Shown here: one piece after another, positions 1 to 10,830 of the stretch
How the letters are laid out: each line of letters starts with the position of its first letter
How positions within the stretch are numbered: position 1 is the stretch's first letter
Assembly: GCF_949628265.1 (NCBI RefSeq)
Contig: NC_088787.1
Location: forward strand, 920,501-984,500
Source of the DNA: Cloeon dipterum
Taxonomy: Eukaryota > Arthropoda > Insecta > Ephemeroptera > Baetidae
Direction: 5' to 3'
Length of the DNA stretch: 64,000 bases
Translations under genes and position numbers: made by a program
Notes under the pieces: model-generated
What the model was told of the DNA's origin: nothing
What the model saw: the letters and a program-made list of their open reading frames with translations, nothing else
Database searches by the model: none

Positions 1-785
1 TCTGTTATTTGAAACTAATGTTCTTAAAATATGCCAGAAATGTGAGTCTAACCAACTGACGAGAATTGAATAAGAAAACAAAATTGCTTACCGCAAAAAT
101 TATTGCTCTGCTTTTTTAAATTTTAGTAAATGCATAGAAAATGCATAAAACTGAACGTGGAGCGGATCCTTATCAATATTTGGCACTCTCTCAGAAGGAC
201 GACGCTCGCGTGATAAATAAATGACCTTTGCCATTTTCCCGTCCGGTCCCAACGCAAAGAGATTATGAGTGTCATTCGGGGCTTTTAATCACGCATGTCC
301 ATCAAAATTTATTGATTATTCGCAGTCGATGAAATACTTGATGAAATGGGATTGTTTTTCGTGTTGTTAAATAAGTTAAAATCAAATGATACCTTTTTGA
401 ATTAATTCACTGCACTCGCGCCGCATTTTTCCGTTCATATGTATTTCTATATTGAAATATTTATCACATTTAGAGATGGAGACGAGAGGTTAAGATCAAA
501 GTGCCAAAGCAGCCTTTTTGACCTCTTGTGTGCGATGCTTAATTTTTCGAATTTTTCTTGCGTTACGTAACAAAATCATTATAATAAATAAAATTATGCA
601 GCAATTTCATAAAAATAAACAATAGGATTTTACAGTTGATGATCTTTAGCCGCATAAAATATTTAAGAAATCATATTTTCCTCGCCCCGTCAGCATTGAA
701 TTGTTACAATTGGGACTGCTTGGCAACAGCAGTTTGACTCGACACCCTTGAGACGAAATCGTTTGCCCTTTCCTCTGCGGATCTC
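1..785. other. Non-coding upstream region of first yellow-like gene
   Basis: No coding sequence seen. From about 280 on, the sequence can be matched in order with 9990-10470, upstream of the yellow-like gene at 10831, so the two genes were duplicated together with several hundred bases of 5' flank. Within it, 501-527 carries a TTTTTGACCTCTT element that recurs about 300-310 bp upstream of the transcription start of two other copies. Confidence 0.6.
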
Positions 786-790
786 CTCTG

Positions 791-856
791 ATATAAAAAG
801 GCGCTCTTGAATAATTCGATCAGTCTAAAACAGCAGCGGAGACCATCTCTCTTCTG
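791..856 (+). promoter_or_regulatory. TATA promoter and 5'UTR exon of yellow-like gene A
   Basis: ATATAAAA begins at 791 and an arthropod-type initiator TCAGT lies at 820-824, about 30 bp downstream. The non-coding first exon then runs to 856, where CTTCTG is followed by the donor GTAAG. The segment 747-875 matches 10431-10559 with only two mismatches and no gap. Confidence 0.75.
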
Positions 857-1271
857 GTAAGAAATTCCTTTTTCTCGTCAGTCTAATTAGCTCCGTGAAA
901 ATTGCAAGGAAATTGTTTCGAATATGTTCAAATTTGTTGTTAAATGTGTTGGGAAATTATTATAAAATAATAAATCACTCACGGAGAGACAACAAAATCA
1001 CATTTCCCTGAATACTCTTGCCTGCACTCACGATCTTTATCAAGTATAAGATTGAAACCAAACAAAGATGAAAAATCCCTGTTTTGAATTGTTAAAATAA
1101 TATAATTTAAAATATACTTGGCCTATTAACCACTCAAATTAAGTTATTTATCGTTCGCTGGACGATTTTAATTATTTCATTCGAGTCTGCATCGTGCCTT
1201 TCATAGCATATTCCTTTTTATTTTATTAATCTTATCGTTCTTTTCGTCAAAAGTTTAAAAACGTTAGAAGG

Positions 1272-2818
1272 ATGACGCCATTCTTCGTCGCCATTTTCTT
1301 GCTCGGCGTTTCATCCCTGGCCACTGGCGTAAACTTCACTCAGGTCTTCGAGTGGCCCGAAGCATGGGACTACGAGTGGCCGTCGGAGGAAAGCAGGGCA
1401 CAGGCCTTGAGAGACGGAACTTTCAAACCAGAGGAATTTAATCCTCGTCACATGGCTGTCTACGGAACAAGGATCTTCATCAGCCTGTCTAAAGAATTTG
1501 GTGACGTTCCGGTGACTCTGGTGACCTTGCCGACGAGCAGTGCGTCCTCCGCACCCCCGAAGCTCACTCCATTTCCTTCGTGGGACATGCATCTTAATGT
1601 AAGTTGCAAAAATAAACGCTACATGGTTCTTTAGCTTGAATCGCATTTCAGAAATGCCAACAAAATTCGATTTGTCATTTTTTTTGCAGGGATCGGAAAA
1701 CTGCGACAAGATCCAAACGGCAGTAGGGCTGCAAGTGGACTCGGTTGGCAGGCTGTGGCTGCTCGATGAGGGGAACGAGACTTGCAATTGCAGTGCCAAA
1801 CTATGGATTTTTGACTTAAACAACAATACAACAGAACTCATTCATCGATTTCCTTTTCACTTCTATATTCACGACTTGGTGATCGACGAAACGGCCAACG
1901 GAACCTTCGCATACATCGCGCGCTGGATGGTTAGCCACTTTGTTGTCTTTAGTTTGGAAAGAAAGCAGTCTTGGTTTGTGGACACGTCAGGAATCGATGT
2001 TTCGTCCATCGCCCTTTCCCCTAAGGACCAGGAACCGAGGCAGCTCTACATTGGCGAATTGCACTCCAATCAACTGCATTCAATTTCCGTCACCGTTCTC
2101 CGCAACGGGACTCGAACTGCCAAACCAAAGCTCATCGGAAACTGGAGTGGACAAAGTGCGTATAGAATGGTGATGGACAACCACGGAACCTTGCACGCCG
2201 CCTTCATGTTTGAGAATTTCATGTCCGCTTGGAACACTTCCCATTCTTTTCAAGAGCAACGTTTTTATCAGGTATTAAACCAAATTCAAAGTAAAAGTGT
2301 ACGCATCCCAGGTTCCCAAATTTTAATTCAATACCGAATAATAATTCTAATTGGCGTGCAATTGGATGATTTTTAATAGCTCCATGTTCAATTTCAAAAG
2401 TTTTTAACTGTTAAATTCGTTCACTGCTTAATTGTTTCAGTTGGCTGCACTGAAATCAGCTTGGCCGTTTATTTTTTCCTTGGACCAAAATGGAACTTTT
2501 TGGATGACAGTGTTTGATGACTCAAGAATTCCAAGATCCTGGAAATATAACGCTGCAGTCGATGCAAAATCTTATATCTTCCCCAGGTAAATTTCCTCTG
2601 GATGTAATATTGGAAAATTTGTGATTTCTTGCTCTCGTATCATTAAATATAATTTACACAGTTAAATGAAAAAATTTAAATTGATTAGTTAATCTGCTAG
2701 CTTGCTCACTCTGAAATGTTCACGGAAATTGGTCAATTATATTAAAACATTTCACGTTAATATATTTCAATTAATTTTCTATGCTTCTAGATTGCTCCGG
2801 TACGTGTCACAAGGGTGA
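1272..2818 (+). CDS. Yellow/major royal jelly-like protein A, secreted
   Basis: Coding exons 1272-1598, 1690-2271, 2441-2586 and 2791-2818 give about 360 residues. The start follows a 5'UTR intron and opens a signal peptide (MTPFFVAIFLLGVSSLATG). Family marks are NFTQVFEWPEAWDYEWPSEE near the N-terminus, PPKLTPFPSWDMHLN at the end of exon 1, VDSVGRLWLLDEG in exon 2, then HDLVIDETANGTFAYIA and FSLERKQSW. Several NxT/S glycosylation sites are present. Members of this family are secreted beta-propeller-like insect proteins used in cuticle pigmentation, in royal jelly or as salivary amine binders; the role here is unknown. The last splice enters a frame that stops after nine codons (RLLRYVSQG), unlike the sister genes, although the base sequence of that exon is conserved. 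A longer open frame there would run to 2964. ATTAAA near 2985 may be the poly(A) signal. Confidence 0.75.
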
Positions 2819-3239
2819 TACTGCCTAAGGTCAAAAGGTTGGATGGAAGGGCGAGAACTGCGTCCCACCCACGGCACCTGCGGCCAACCCTGTGGGAGTG
2901 CATCTGCCTGTCCGACTTCCACGCAAAGCTCTGCGACCTCAAAAACGATTGTAGACTCGCGTAGAGATTTTATAGTTTTGGTTATTAAATGTTTTGAAGG
3001 GTATATATTTCCGAGATTTCTTTTTACCAACAACCTAAACATCATCAGCTTTTCGCAATTGTTTTGCGAAATGTCAATATAGTGGAGAGTTGTGGTCACA
3101 CACTCTTTAGCCTGATCTCAAGTCACCTGTTAAATCAAATCCCTATAGGTTAGACACCAAAGAAATTGGTCAGTGTCTTGTCTAGTCAAAGATTAGGTGC
3201 ATAGTTTTCGAATAATCACGTAATCGCTTATTTTGTCAT

Positions 3240-3738
3240 GGATTGTGAGGACTGACTGTCCAGCACCCACAGCCTGCCAACCGAGTCCACTTGCAGCCCT
3301 GCTGTCGCCTCTTCAATTTTGTTGCACTGTCCCTTTCCCTGAAAAAAAAAAGTAATTCATTAGCATTTTTTAATACACAGAATCAAACTGAAGATTTTGG
3401 ATTTAACTGCATTTTATTTACTTACATGCATGTCCCACGAAGGGAAAGGAGTGAGCTTCGGGGACGAAGAGGACGCGCTGCTCGTCGGCAAAGTCACCAG
3501 AGTCACCAGAGTATCTATAAAGGCTGAGGAAGATCCTGGATTTGTAAACAGTCATAAAGAGAGGCTCAATGTCATTTTAGATCTGAAAGTTCCATCTTCA
3601 AAGGCCTGTGTCCTACTCTCCGCGGAAGGCCACTCGTAGTCGAATTCATCGGGCCACTCGAAGACCTGAGTGAAGTTGGCAGCCGTGGCAGCGATGAAAA
3701 GCCGAGCAAGAAAATGGCGCCCGAGAACGGAGACACAT
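3240..3738 (-). pseudogene. Truncated yellow-like pseudogene
   Basis: Read on the minus strand, 3738-3426 corresponds to first coding exon of the yellow-like genes, including an NFTQVFEWPDEFDYEWPS segment and a donor at 3425. Positions 3338 to about 3240 correspond to the first third of exon 2 (GLQVDSVGRLWVLD). The ATG at 3738-3736 is out of frame with the body, and at least two more frame shifts occur in exon 1 (around 3560 and 3500). Homology stops near 3240 and exons 3-4 are missing. It points towards, and ends close to, gene A, with which it was probably an inverted pair. Confidence 0.8.
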
Positions 3739-3842
3739 TCTTCCAACTCCTTCAAACTGTTCACAAAAGGCACGAAAAAATAAAATCTACCGTTATTCTG
3801 AGTATGTTCTGAAAGGAGCGACAATAAATGAACACGCATCAC

Positions 3843-4690
3843 TTTAAAACCATATATTTAAAAAAAAACTAAAATCGTGTATATTGGCTGTATCTTTGGC
3901 CTGAGTGTCTCACGAAACCGTCTAAATCTTGCTAATATCCGTGTAAATTTAGTATTTGGTCAAATTATCCATCTTTAATGACGACTTTTTCCTTAGAGTT
4001 CAGAGAATGGTGTTGGATTGGAAACACACCCGGCTTTTCTACACCCGGCAACTCGAATAATTCTGAATTTCATAAAAAAAATCGTAAGGTTTCAATCAAA
4101 GAGCTGAAAAATCCACAAGGACAGTTACGGAGATAAAGCGAGAAGAATTTAAACGGCATTCTACTTTGAACTAGGGAATTTTTCATTTGGCTTTTCCTTG
4201 TTCTGTGTCGTGACGAGTAGCTCGAGCAGGAAAACAAATTTTCAGCTTACCGCTTCGCTTTATATGCAGCGATGAAACGGCTGTTGCTCTCGTCAGATAT
4301 GATTGCCTCTTCTCGCGGTTTCTGATAATATAGTGTTGTGATGTGTGGTTTCCTTTTCCACCACAATCACGTGATTATGCCAAGCGAGGGGCATTTTAAG
4401 CATTGATAAAGAGAGACTATGTTCGCAATATTAAAATAAGAGTTGCTCCATGTCGTGCTGGGTCTGCTGGCGCGCGTTGTGCCAAATTGGAGATCGATAT
4501 AGTTCAAAATACAAAATATGAACCCCTTATGTTCAGGTTGTTTGGTTCAAAATAAAACTCGTAAATAAATTCCCAAAAACATTTAATATCAAACTAAAAT
4601 CGCTACTCGACTCTACTTTTTTGATGTCACAGAGCTTTGCACGGAAGTCGGGCAGGCAGGTACTCTATCTCCCAGGGTTGGTCGCAGCTA
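3843..4690. other. No gene seen
   Basis: About 850 bp between two broken yellow-like copies. I find no exon, RNA gene or clear repeat; it is AT-rich with short homopolymers. Confidence 0.5.
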
Positions 4691-4755
4691 TAGGTGCCGT
4701 GACTGCAGCCAGGCTGGGTTCTTCCAACCGTCCTTGCAAAGGCACTCTTCAGACC

Positions 4756-6418
4756 TTAGGCAGCATCATTCTTGGTACTCAAAGTGCTGCATTCTAAAAA
4801 AAAATAACGTGACATTTTTGTAGATCTTATTGTAAGCATCGATCAAAATCTTTGTTGATTGATTTCCGTTAACTTTCAACTTCCTTATGGGAGCATGAAA
4901 AATATTGAAAATGACAAAAAGATAGTATTATTGGCAACGTCAAGATGGCTACGCGTAAAAATTTTTTATATAATTGAATTTTCAAAGGATCCCCTATTCT
5001 GAAAACCTTTTTATAGCTGAATCAATTAAAAAAAACTTACCTGGCGAGCCCTCAAATGATTTTGCAGCCTTCAAAAGCTTTGGCTTCCTTTCATCAAAAG
5101 GCACCATCACCCAAAAAGTTCCATTTTGGTCCAAGGAAAGAGTAAATGGCCAAACAAAGTCCAATCCGGGGACCTAAATCAAAGCAATGAGCACCGAGTT
5201 AATTTAAAATAAGGAATTTCCAAAAACATTCAGGTCTCAAACGTAATTGGTTTCCTACCTGATAAAAACGCTGCTGCTGAAATGGCTGACAAGTGTTCCA
5301 CGAGGAAATGTAATCCATCCACATAAAGGTGGCATACATGGTCCTGTGCATGTCCATCAGCATCCTATACGCACTAATTTCGGTCCAGTTTCCGATTAGT
5401 TCCGGATTTGAAGTTCCAGTTCCGTTGCGGAGTGTGGCGACGGGAATTGAATACAATTCATTGGAGTGGAATGTGCTGAAGTAGAGCTGTCTCAGTTCAC
5501 ATTTAGGGGACAAGGCGATGGAACAAACGTCTTTTTCTTCCGTGTCAACGATCCGAGATTCATTTTTCTCCAAACTAAACACGATAATTGTTGTATCCCA
5601 TCCTCGTCGCCACTTGAAATGTATGTTGTTGCGGGGTGGCCGGGAAGGAGAAAGGAAAGAACTGCTCAGTTTGACTGCTAGAGATAGACTATAATTTATT
5701 TCATACTTCGCACTCTCTGCGTGCTCACATTCATGAAATGCCTGAGTAGATATTTGGGATATAACAATAATGTTTTCTTCAGTCCACCGCGTGATGTAAG
5801 CAAAGGTTTCATTGGGTGTTTCGTCGATCACCAAGTCGTGCAACGTGCCGTATAAAGAAAACGGATGGATGAGTTCGATTTAATTGGTTTTTAAGTTGAA
5901 AATCCACAGTTTGCCATTGCAATTGGAGTTCCCCACGTTGAGCACCCACAGCCGTCCAACCGAGTCCACTTGCATCCCTGCTGCCCGGTCGATCTTGTCG
6001 CAGTTTCCCGATTCCTGCAAAAAGATGAATCAATAATTTTTAGAACAACCTTTTACTGATATATATAAACTGAATAACATTTAATTTTGCGACTTACATT
6101 AAGATACATGTCCCACGAAGGGAACGGAGTGAGCTTCGGCGGTGCAGAGGACGCGGTGCTCGTCGGGAAAGACACCAGAGTTGCCGGAACGCCATATCTA
6201 TAAAGGCTGAGGAAGATCCTTTCGCCGTAGACAGCCATGAAACGAGGTTTGATGTTCTCTGGTTTGAACGTTTCACCACCCAAGGCCTGTGTCTTGATTT
6301 TCTCCGAGGGCCAGTCGTAATCGAATCCATCCGGCCACTCGAAGACCTGAGTGAGGTTTGCGGAGGTTGCCAGGGATGAAAGGCCGAGCAACAAATTGGC
6401 GACGAAGAATGCAGTCAT
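4756..6418 (-). pseudogene. Yellow-like pseudogene with nonsense codon and exon insertion
   Basis: All four coding exons can be placed: 6418-6098 (signal peptide MTAFFVANLLLGLSSLATS, then FEWPDGFDYDWPSEK), 6014-5259, 5173-5041 and 4793-4756. Splice sites are kept at every junction. In exon 2 a TAA at 5882-5880 interrupts the frame between WIFNLKTN and IELIHP, where sister genes read through. Further on, between ITRWTEENIIVIS and TTIIVFSLEKNESR (about 5770-5590), the exon carries roughly 135 extra bases that keep the frame open and contain a partial repeat of the neighbouring segment. The last exon ends in ...TKNDAA, as in the gene at 10831. The rest is open, so the lesion is recent, or this allele or assembly carries the stop. 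Confidence 0.7.
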
Positions 6419-6589
6419 GCTTCCAGCCTTTTTCAACTGTTCGCAGAAGGAATGAAACCATAAAAAAATACGCAGCCACGATAAGGAAATACATGAAGTA
6501 AACTCGACGAATGACATTCGCACACTCGGCACAACACAGATTGGAATTTTAAAATAGAAAACATCTTTTGCAAAATGCTGCTGTTTTAG

Positions 6590-6625
6590 ACTTATCATTA
6601 CTGTTTGAGAGCGCCTTTTTATATC
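6590..6625 (-). promoter_or_regulatory. TATA promoter of the minus-strand yellow-like copy
   Basis: On the minus strand ATATAAAAAGGCGCTC starts at about 6624, and AGTCTAAAACAGCAGC follows about 30 bp later at about 6592, matching the promoters of the plus-strand copies. An AGAGGTCAAAGAGGCT element lies at 6902-6917, about 310 bp upstream of this start. Confidence 0.6.
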
Positions 6626-6743
6626 AGAGAAGATCCGCAGAGCAAAGGGCAAACGACGAGTTCAAACTGCGTAAAGATATAATGATTGCTGTTGCTAAAA
6701 GCAGCGATAATAAACTACCAAATTCTAAAAATTCTATGCTGAC

Positions 6744-6759
6744 GGGGGGGGGGGGGGGG
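6744..6759 (+). repeat. Poly-G tract
   Basis: An uninterrupted run of 16 G in an otherwise AT-rich intergenic stretch upstream of the minus-strand yellow-like copy. The exact length is likely to vary between reads or individuals. Confidence 0.9.
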
Positions 6760-7181
6760 CAGATGGAATGATTTTTAAAATATAACAGTGGCTTCAATTC
6801 GTCGTCATCGACTGTAAAATTTTATTGATTATTTTCAAAAACATTCTGCTAAATTTTACTAAAATTTCTGTTACGTGCCGCAAGAGAGATTTGCGTCACA
6901 AAGAGGTCAAAGAGGCTAATGTGCCACATTTCGGTCTTGAACTCTCTCCCCATCTGTAACAGTGATAAACAATATTGAATGCTGAAAAACACGTACCAGC
7001 AGCAAGTTACATATTTTTTTTTTAATTTTGCAGCGATTTTCTTGAAAACATTAATTAAAATTGAACGCAGTTGATAATATATAAATAAAAATCATTTTCG
7101 TTGCTCCAGTCAGCATTGAATAAAATAAATAAATAAAATAATTGAATAAAAAAGATTAAGTCAAAATGCCGAACTAGGCCA

Positions 7182-7409
7182 TGCACATTATTATTATTAT
7201 TATTTATTCTCACACTTTGTCATAATACATTCATGTTATCACAAGTCAAATACAAATAGAAATCATGTGAGAAGGGGCGACACTTCAGGAAAACACGTTA
7301 CTAAGACCCTGCCCTTGCGGACAAAGCCGAAGTGAGCCCAGACTAGTATTCGTAACACATCACAAAAAATCACACATTAAAATCTTGCAATCACATACGC
7401 CTTGCACAT
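7182..7409 (-). mobile_element. 5'-truncated non-LTR retrotransposon tail
   Basis: On the minus strand the segment 7402-7189 ends in TGTGAGAATAAATAATAATAA, a poly(A)-signal-like sequence running into a (TAA)n tail, typical of several LINE clades. It is flanked by direct repeats TGCACAT at 7182-7188 and 7403-7409, a target-site duplication. No reverse transcriptase frame is present. The promoter-flank homology shared by the yellow-like genes (CAGCATTGAAT ... CTGCTTGGCAACAGCA) is split by this stretch and some extra AT-rich sequence. Confidence 0.6.
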
Positions 7410-7520
7410 GGTAGGAAGCATATAGCTGCTTGGCAACAGCAACCGCATATTTTCTCTCAATCAGTTTGACACTTCGCCCGCCTGACGAAATCACTTTTGC
7501 CCTTCCCTCTACGTTGTTTG

Positions 7521-7578
7521 ATATAAATAGGCGCTCTTGAATTCAGAAGTCTAAACAGCAGCAGACCATCACTTTGTG
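7521..7578 (+). promoter_or_regulatory. TATA promoter and 5'UTR exon of yellow-like gene B
   Basis: ATATAAAT at 7521-7528 followed by AAGTCTAAACAGCAGC near 7547-7562, then a short exon ending at 7578 before the donor GTAAG. Same design as the other copies but clearly more diverged. The retrotransposon tail lies about 110 bp upstream. Confidence 0.7.
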
Positions 7579-7723
7579 GTAAGAAATTCCTTTTTGAACT
7601 GTTTATAAAAATTCTATTGCACCACAGATTGTCATCCATCGTATTTGCTATGTTTTTCTCCTTTAAGCTAAACAAATAATATGTATTTGTTCCTTTTGTC
7701 AACAGTTGAAAAAGGCTGGAAGC

Positions 7724-9398
7724 ATGACTCCGTTCTTCGGCGCCATTTTCATGCTCGGCCTTCCATCCCTGATGGCCGCCGCCGCCAACTTCACTCAGGT
7801 CTTTGAGTGGCCCTATGTATTGGACTACGAGTGGCCTTCGGAAGCGAGAAGGGCTCAAGCCTTGGAAGATGGAACTTTCAACCCAGCGAAAATTCATCCT
7901 CGTTACATGGCTGTCTACGGAACAAGGCTTTTCCTTACTCTGTATAAAGAAGATGGCGTTCCGGCGACTTTGGTGTCTTTGCAAACGAGCAGCGAGTCCT
8001 CTGAGCCCCCGAAGCTCACTCCATTCCCTTCTTGGGACATGCATCTTAATGTAAGTAGCAAAAGTAAATGATATTCTGCTGTCCACATTAATGGGGAACG
8101 TTTCTATGAATCTGCAGCCATTTGCGCAATATTCATGAATTTTTCAGCTAACAACTCGATTTATCATTTTGCAGGGTTCAGGAAACTGCAACAAGATTCA
8201 GGGGGCACAAGGGCTGGAAGTGGACTCCGTCGGCAGGCTGTGGGTGCTCGACCAGGAAAGCTCCAATTCCAATTGCAGTCCCAAACTATGGATTTACAAC
8301 TTAAACAATAATGAAACAGAACTCATTCATCCATTTTCTTTTCACGACCATTTTTTGCACGACTTGGTTATCGACGAAACGGCCAATAACGAAACCTTTG
8401 CCTACATCGCATTGTGGTTGAGAAAACACATTGTCGTGTTTAGTTTGGAAAGAAACCAGTCTTGGATAGTGGACATGATAGAAGTCAAGGTGAATTCCAT
8501 TGCCCTGTCCCCTAAAAAGGATCAGGAACCGAGACAGCTCTACCTTGGCAGATCGGGCTTCAAAGAACTGTATTCGATCCCCGTCGCCGAACTCCACAAC
8601 GGAACTACAACTGCAGAACCGGAACTAATCGCAAACTGGACTGCATATAATTCGTATAGGATGCTGATGGACAACCACGGCACCTTGTACTCCGGCTTTA
8701 TGTATGAGAATTTCACTTCCACTTGGAACACTTCCCAGCCATTTATGGAGCAACCTTTTCATCAGGTATGAAAACAAAGAATTTATGGGAAAAACTAATT
8801 TCGTTCAATAAGATTTATTGTAGCTATGTTTAATTATATTTTCGCGTTGAACAAGTAAAAGTGCACTCAGCCCGGTCTCCTGAATTCTTATTCAACATCG
8901 AAAACTAATTTAAATCACTCTTTTTCATAATTCTGCTTAACTTCATTGATTTTTATCAATTAAGTTTGTTCATTGATTTGTTTTAGGTGGCTGGACTGAG
9001 ATCTTCCTGGCCGCTTACTTTTGCCTTGGACCAAAATGGAACTTTTTGGATGGCAGCGTTTAATAACGTGAGAATTCCAAAATTCAGGCTTTTGAAGGCT
9101 CCAGTTGGTGCAAAATCGTACATCTACGAGGTCTCACCGCAGGTAAATTACATCTTGACTAAAATTTGAAAATGTTTTGCTCCCATATATCTTTAAACAT
9201 AATTTAACGTCAAATTTATCAACAATTGTTTTCGAATTGCTGCTTTTATTAGTTGAAGTAATATTTTATTCACCTTGAAATGTTATCGGTAATAGGTCAT
9301 AAGATAGCAAATCTCAGAAATTCTATATTTAAACTCACCCTTCATTAATTTTAATCAAATTTCTATACCTTTAGAATCACGAGAGTGATACTGCCTAA
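7724..9398 (+). CDS. Yellow/major royal jelly-like protein B, secreted
   Basis: Exons 7724-8050, 8175-8765, 8987-9142 and 9375-9398 encode about 365 residues; all internal junctions are in phase 0. The signal peptide is MTPFFGAIFMLGLPSLMAAA. Family segments are FTQVFEWPYVLDYEWPSEAR, PPKLTPFPSWDMHLN, VDSVGRLWVLDQE, HDLVIDETANNETFAYIA, FSLERNQSWIVDM, and FALDQNGTFWMAAFNN in exon 3. It is rich in N-glycosylation motifs. The 5'UTR exon splices to 7706, 18 bp before the start. The short last exon gives NHESDTA and a stop; another open frame (ITRVILPKV...) continues to 9531 but does not fit the splice phase. ATTAAA near 9546 is a possible poly(A) signal. Confidence 0.85.
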
Positions 9399-9639
9399 GG
9401 TCGGGAAAGCGGATGGAAGGGAGACCCACCCTGACTGCGTCCACGGCACCTGCGACCAACCCTGGGAGGGCACCTGGCCACCCGCCTTCTTCCGTGCAAA
9501 AAACCTCAAAAACGATTGTAGACTTGGGTAGAGATTTTAGTTGGATATTAAAAGTTTTCTGGGAAATTATTTGCGAGTTTTACTTTTCAGCAACAACCTT
9601 GAAGTCATTTAGCAGCTTTGTTTATTAATAAATACACTC

Positions 9640-10470
9640 AACCTGCCTTAAAGTTTTTTCCAGGAAAATATAAGAAACCCCTAATCCGTAAAATATAGGC
9701 ATTCACATTTATTTCACCCCAGTAAACCATAGAAGTGCACAGATTGGCTTAAAAAACCATTCATGGCCGGGCGAGAGTAAGTGAAACCGCGCGTGTTTAG
9801 CTGCTTTTCACGAACCGAAAACGTACCCTCCGTGGATTGTTATTGATGTTCCTCCTCTCTTACCAAAAAGAAAATTCCCGTTCGGCCAGAAGGCCATAAT
9901 TGTATAAAAATACTACTCGGCAACAAAAATGTTAAAATAAAAAATGCAACTGGCAACTACACGGCATTCAGGGATCAGGGGTTTTGTTCACTAGTGTCCA
10001 CCATAATTCATTAAATGATTATTCGCTGTCGACGAAATATTTGATGAAAAGGGAATTGTTTTTCGCGTTGCTTAAAATCAATTAAGACCTTTTTGAATAA
10101 ATCTAAAGCACTCGCGACGCATTTTATATTTTTTTTGGTACATTGTTTATCGCAGTTAAGCGAAAGAGGGCAAGATCAAGTAAGTGACAGCCATTTCGAC
10201 CTCTTGTTATGCTTAAAAATCTTGCAGCACGTAACTTAATTATTTTAATTATAAAACAATGCAGCAAAAATATAATAAATAAATCTGTACAGTCTTATTC
10301 TTAATCTGCTTATATATTTTTATTATTATGTTTTCCACGAATCCGTCAGCATTGAATTTATTTAATTTGGCCATGCGGCCTTAGCAACAACGAATCATTC
10401 CATTATCTTCTCGCATTTTGACTCGTCGCCCTTGAGACGAAATCGTTTGCCCTTTGCTCTGCGGATCTTC
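9640..10470. other. Intergenic region, no gene seen
   Basis: 3' flank of yellow-like gene B and 5' flank of gene C. From about 9990 it matches the upstream region of gene A in order (compare 280-785), including a TTTCGACCTCTT element near 10194-10205. Confidence 0.5.
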
Positions 10471-10474
10471 TCTG

Positions 10475-10540
10475 ATATAAAAAGGCGCTCTTGAATAATT
10501 CGATCAGTCTAAAACAGCAGCGGAGACCATCTCTCTTCTG
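10475..10540 (+). promoter_or_regulatory. TATA promoter and 5'UTR exon of yellow-like gene C
   Basis: ATATAAAA at 10475-10482, initiator TCAGT at 10504-10508, and a non-coding exon ending at 10540 before GTAAG. It is nearly the same sequence as the gene A promoter at 747-875. Confidence 0.75.
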
Positions 10541-10830
10541 GTAAGAAATTCCTTTTTCTTATTCTAATTATCGCGTCAGTAAGTGTTAAATGTGCTATCA
10601 CAAAACTATAACACGTTCTGCGTGGGGAATTATTTTCAAAATATTCATCCAAAGGTGCGATTACTCAGGTTCATTTCGCATATTGAGCAGGATATGTTTT
10701 TAATTTTAAAAATTACAATCTACGTTGATTCATTCATCACGTTTACTTCATATTTTTCATTTTTAAATTTCCTCCGTGTTTTTTAATGGTTTCGTTCCTT
10801 ATTTGTGTACAGTTGGACGAGGCTGGAAGC

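Noticed and set aside
1311-1841. Long open frame opposite the first yellow-like gene (176 codons)
   Set aside because: It is antisense to two real exons and the intron between them, has no domain, and the same shadow frame appears behind the other copies.
5590-5770. Extra bases in the minus yellow-like exon 2 as a new intron
   Set aside because: GT and AG can be found, but the frame is open throughout, the edges repeat neighbouring coding sequence, and no sister gene has an intron there.
7129-7209. Tandem ATAAA/ATT runs as a CRISPR-like or satellite array
   Set aside because: Simple AT-rich repeats and a (TAA)n tail in a eukaryotic genome; no spacer structure.
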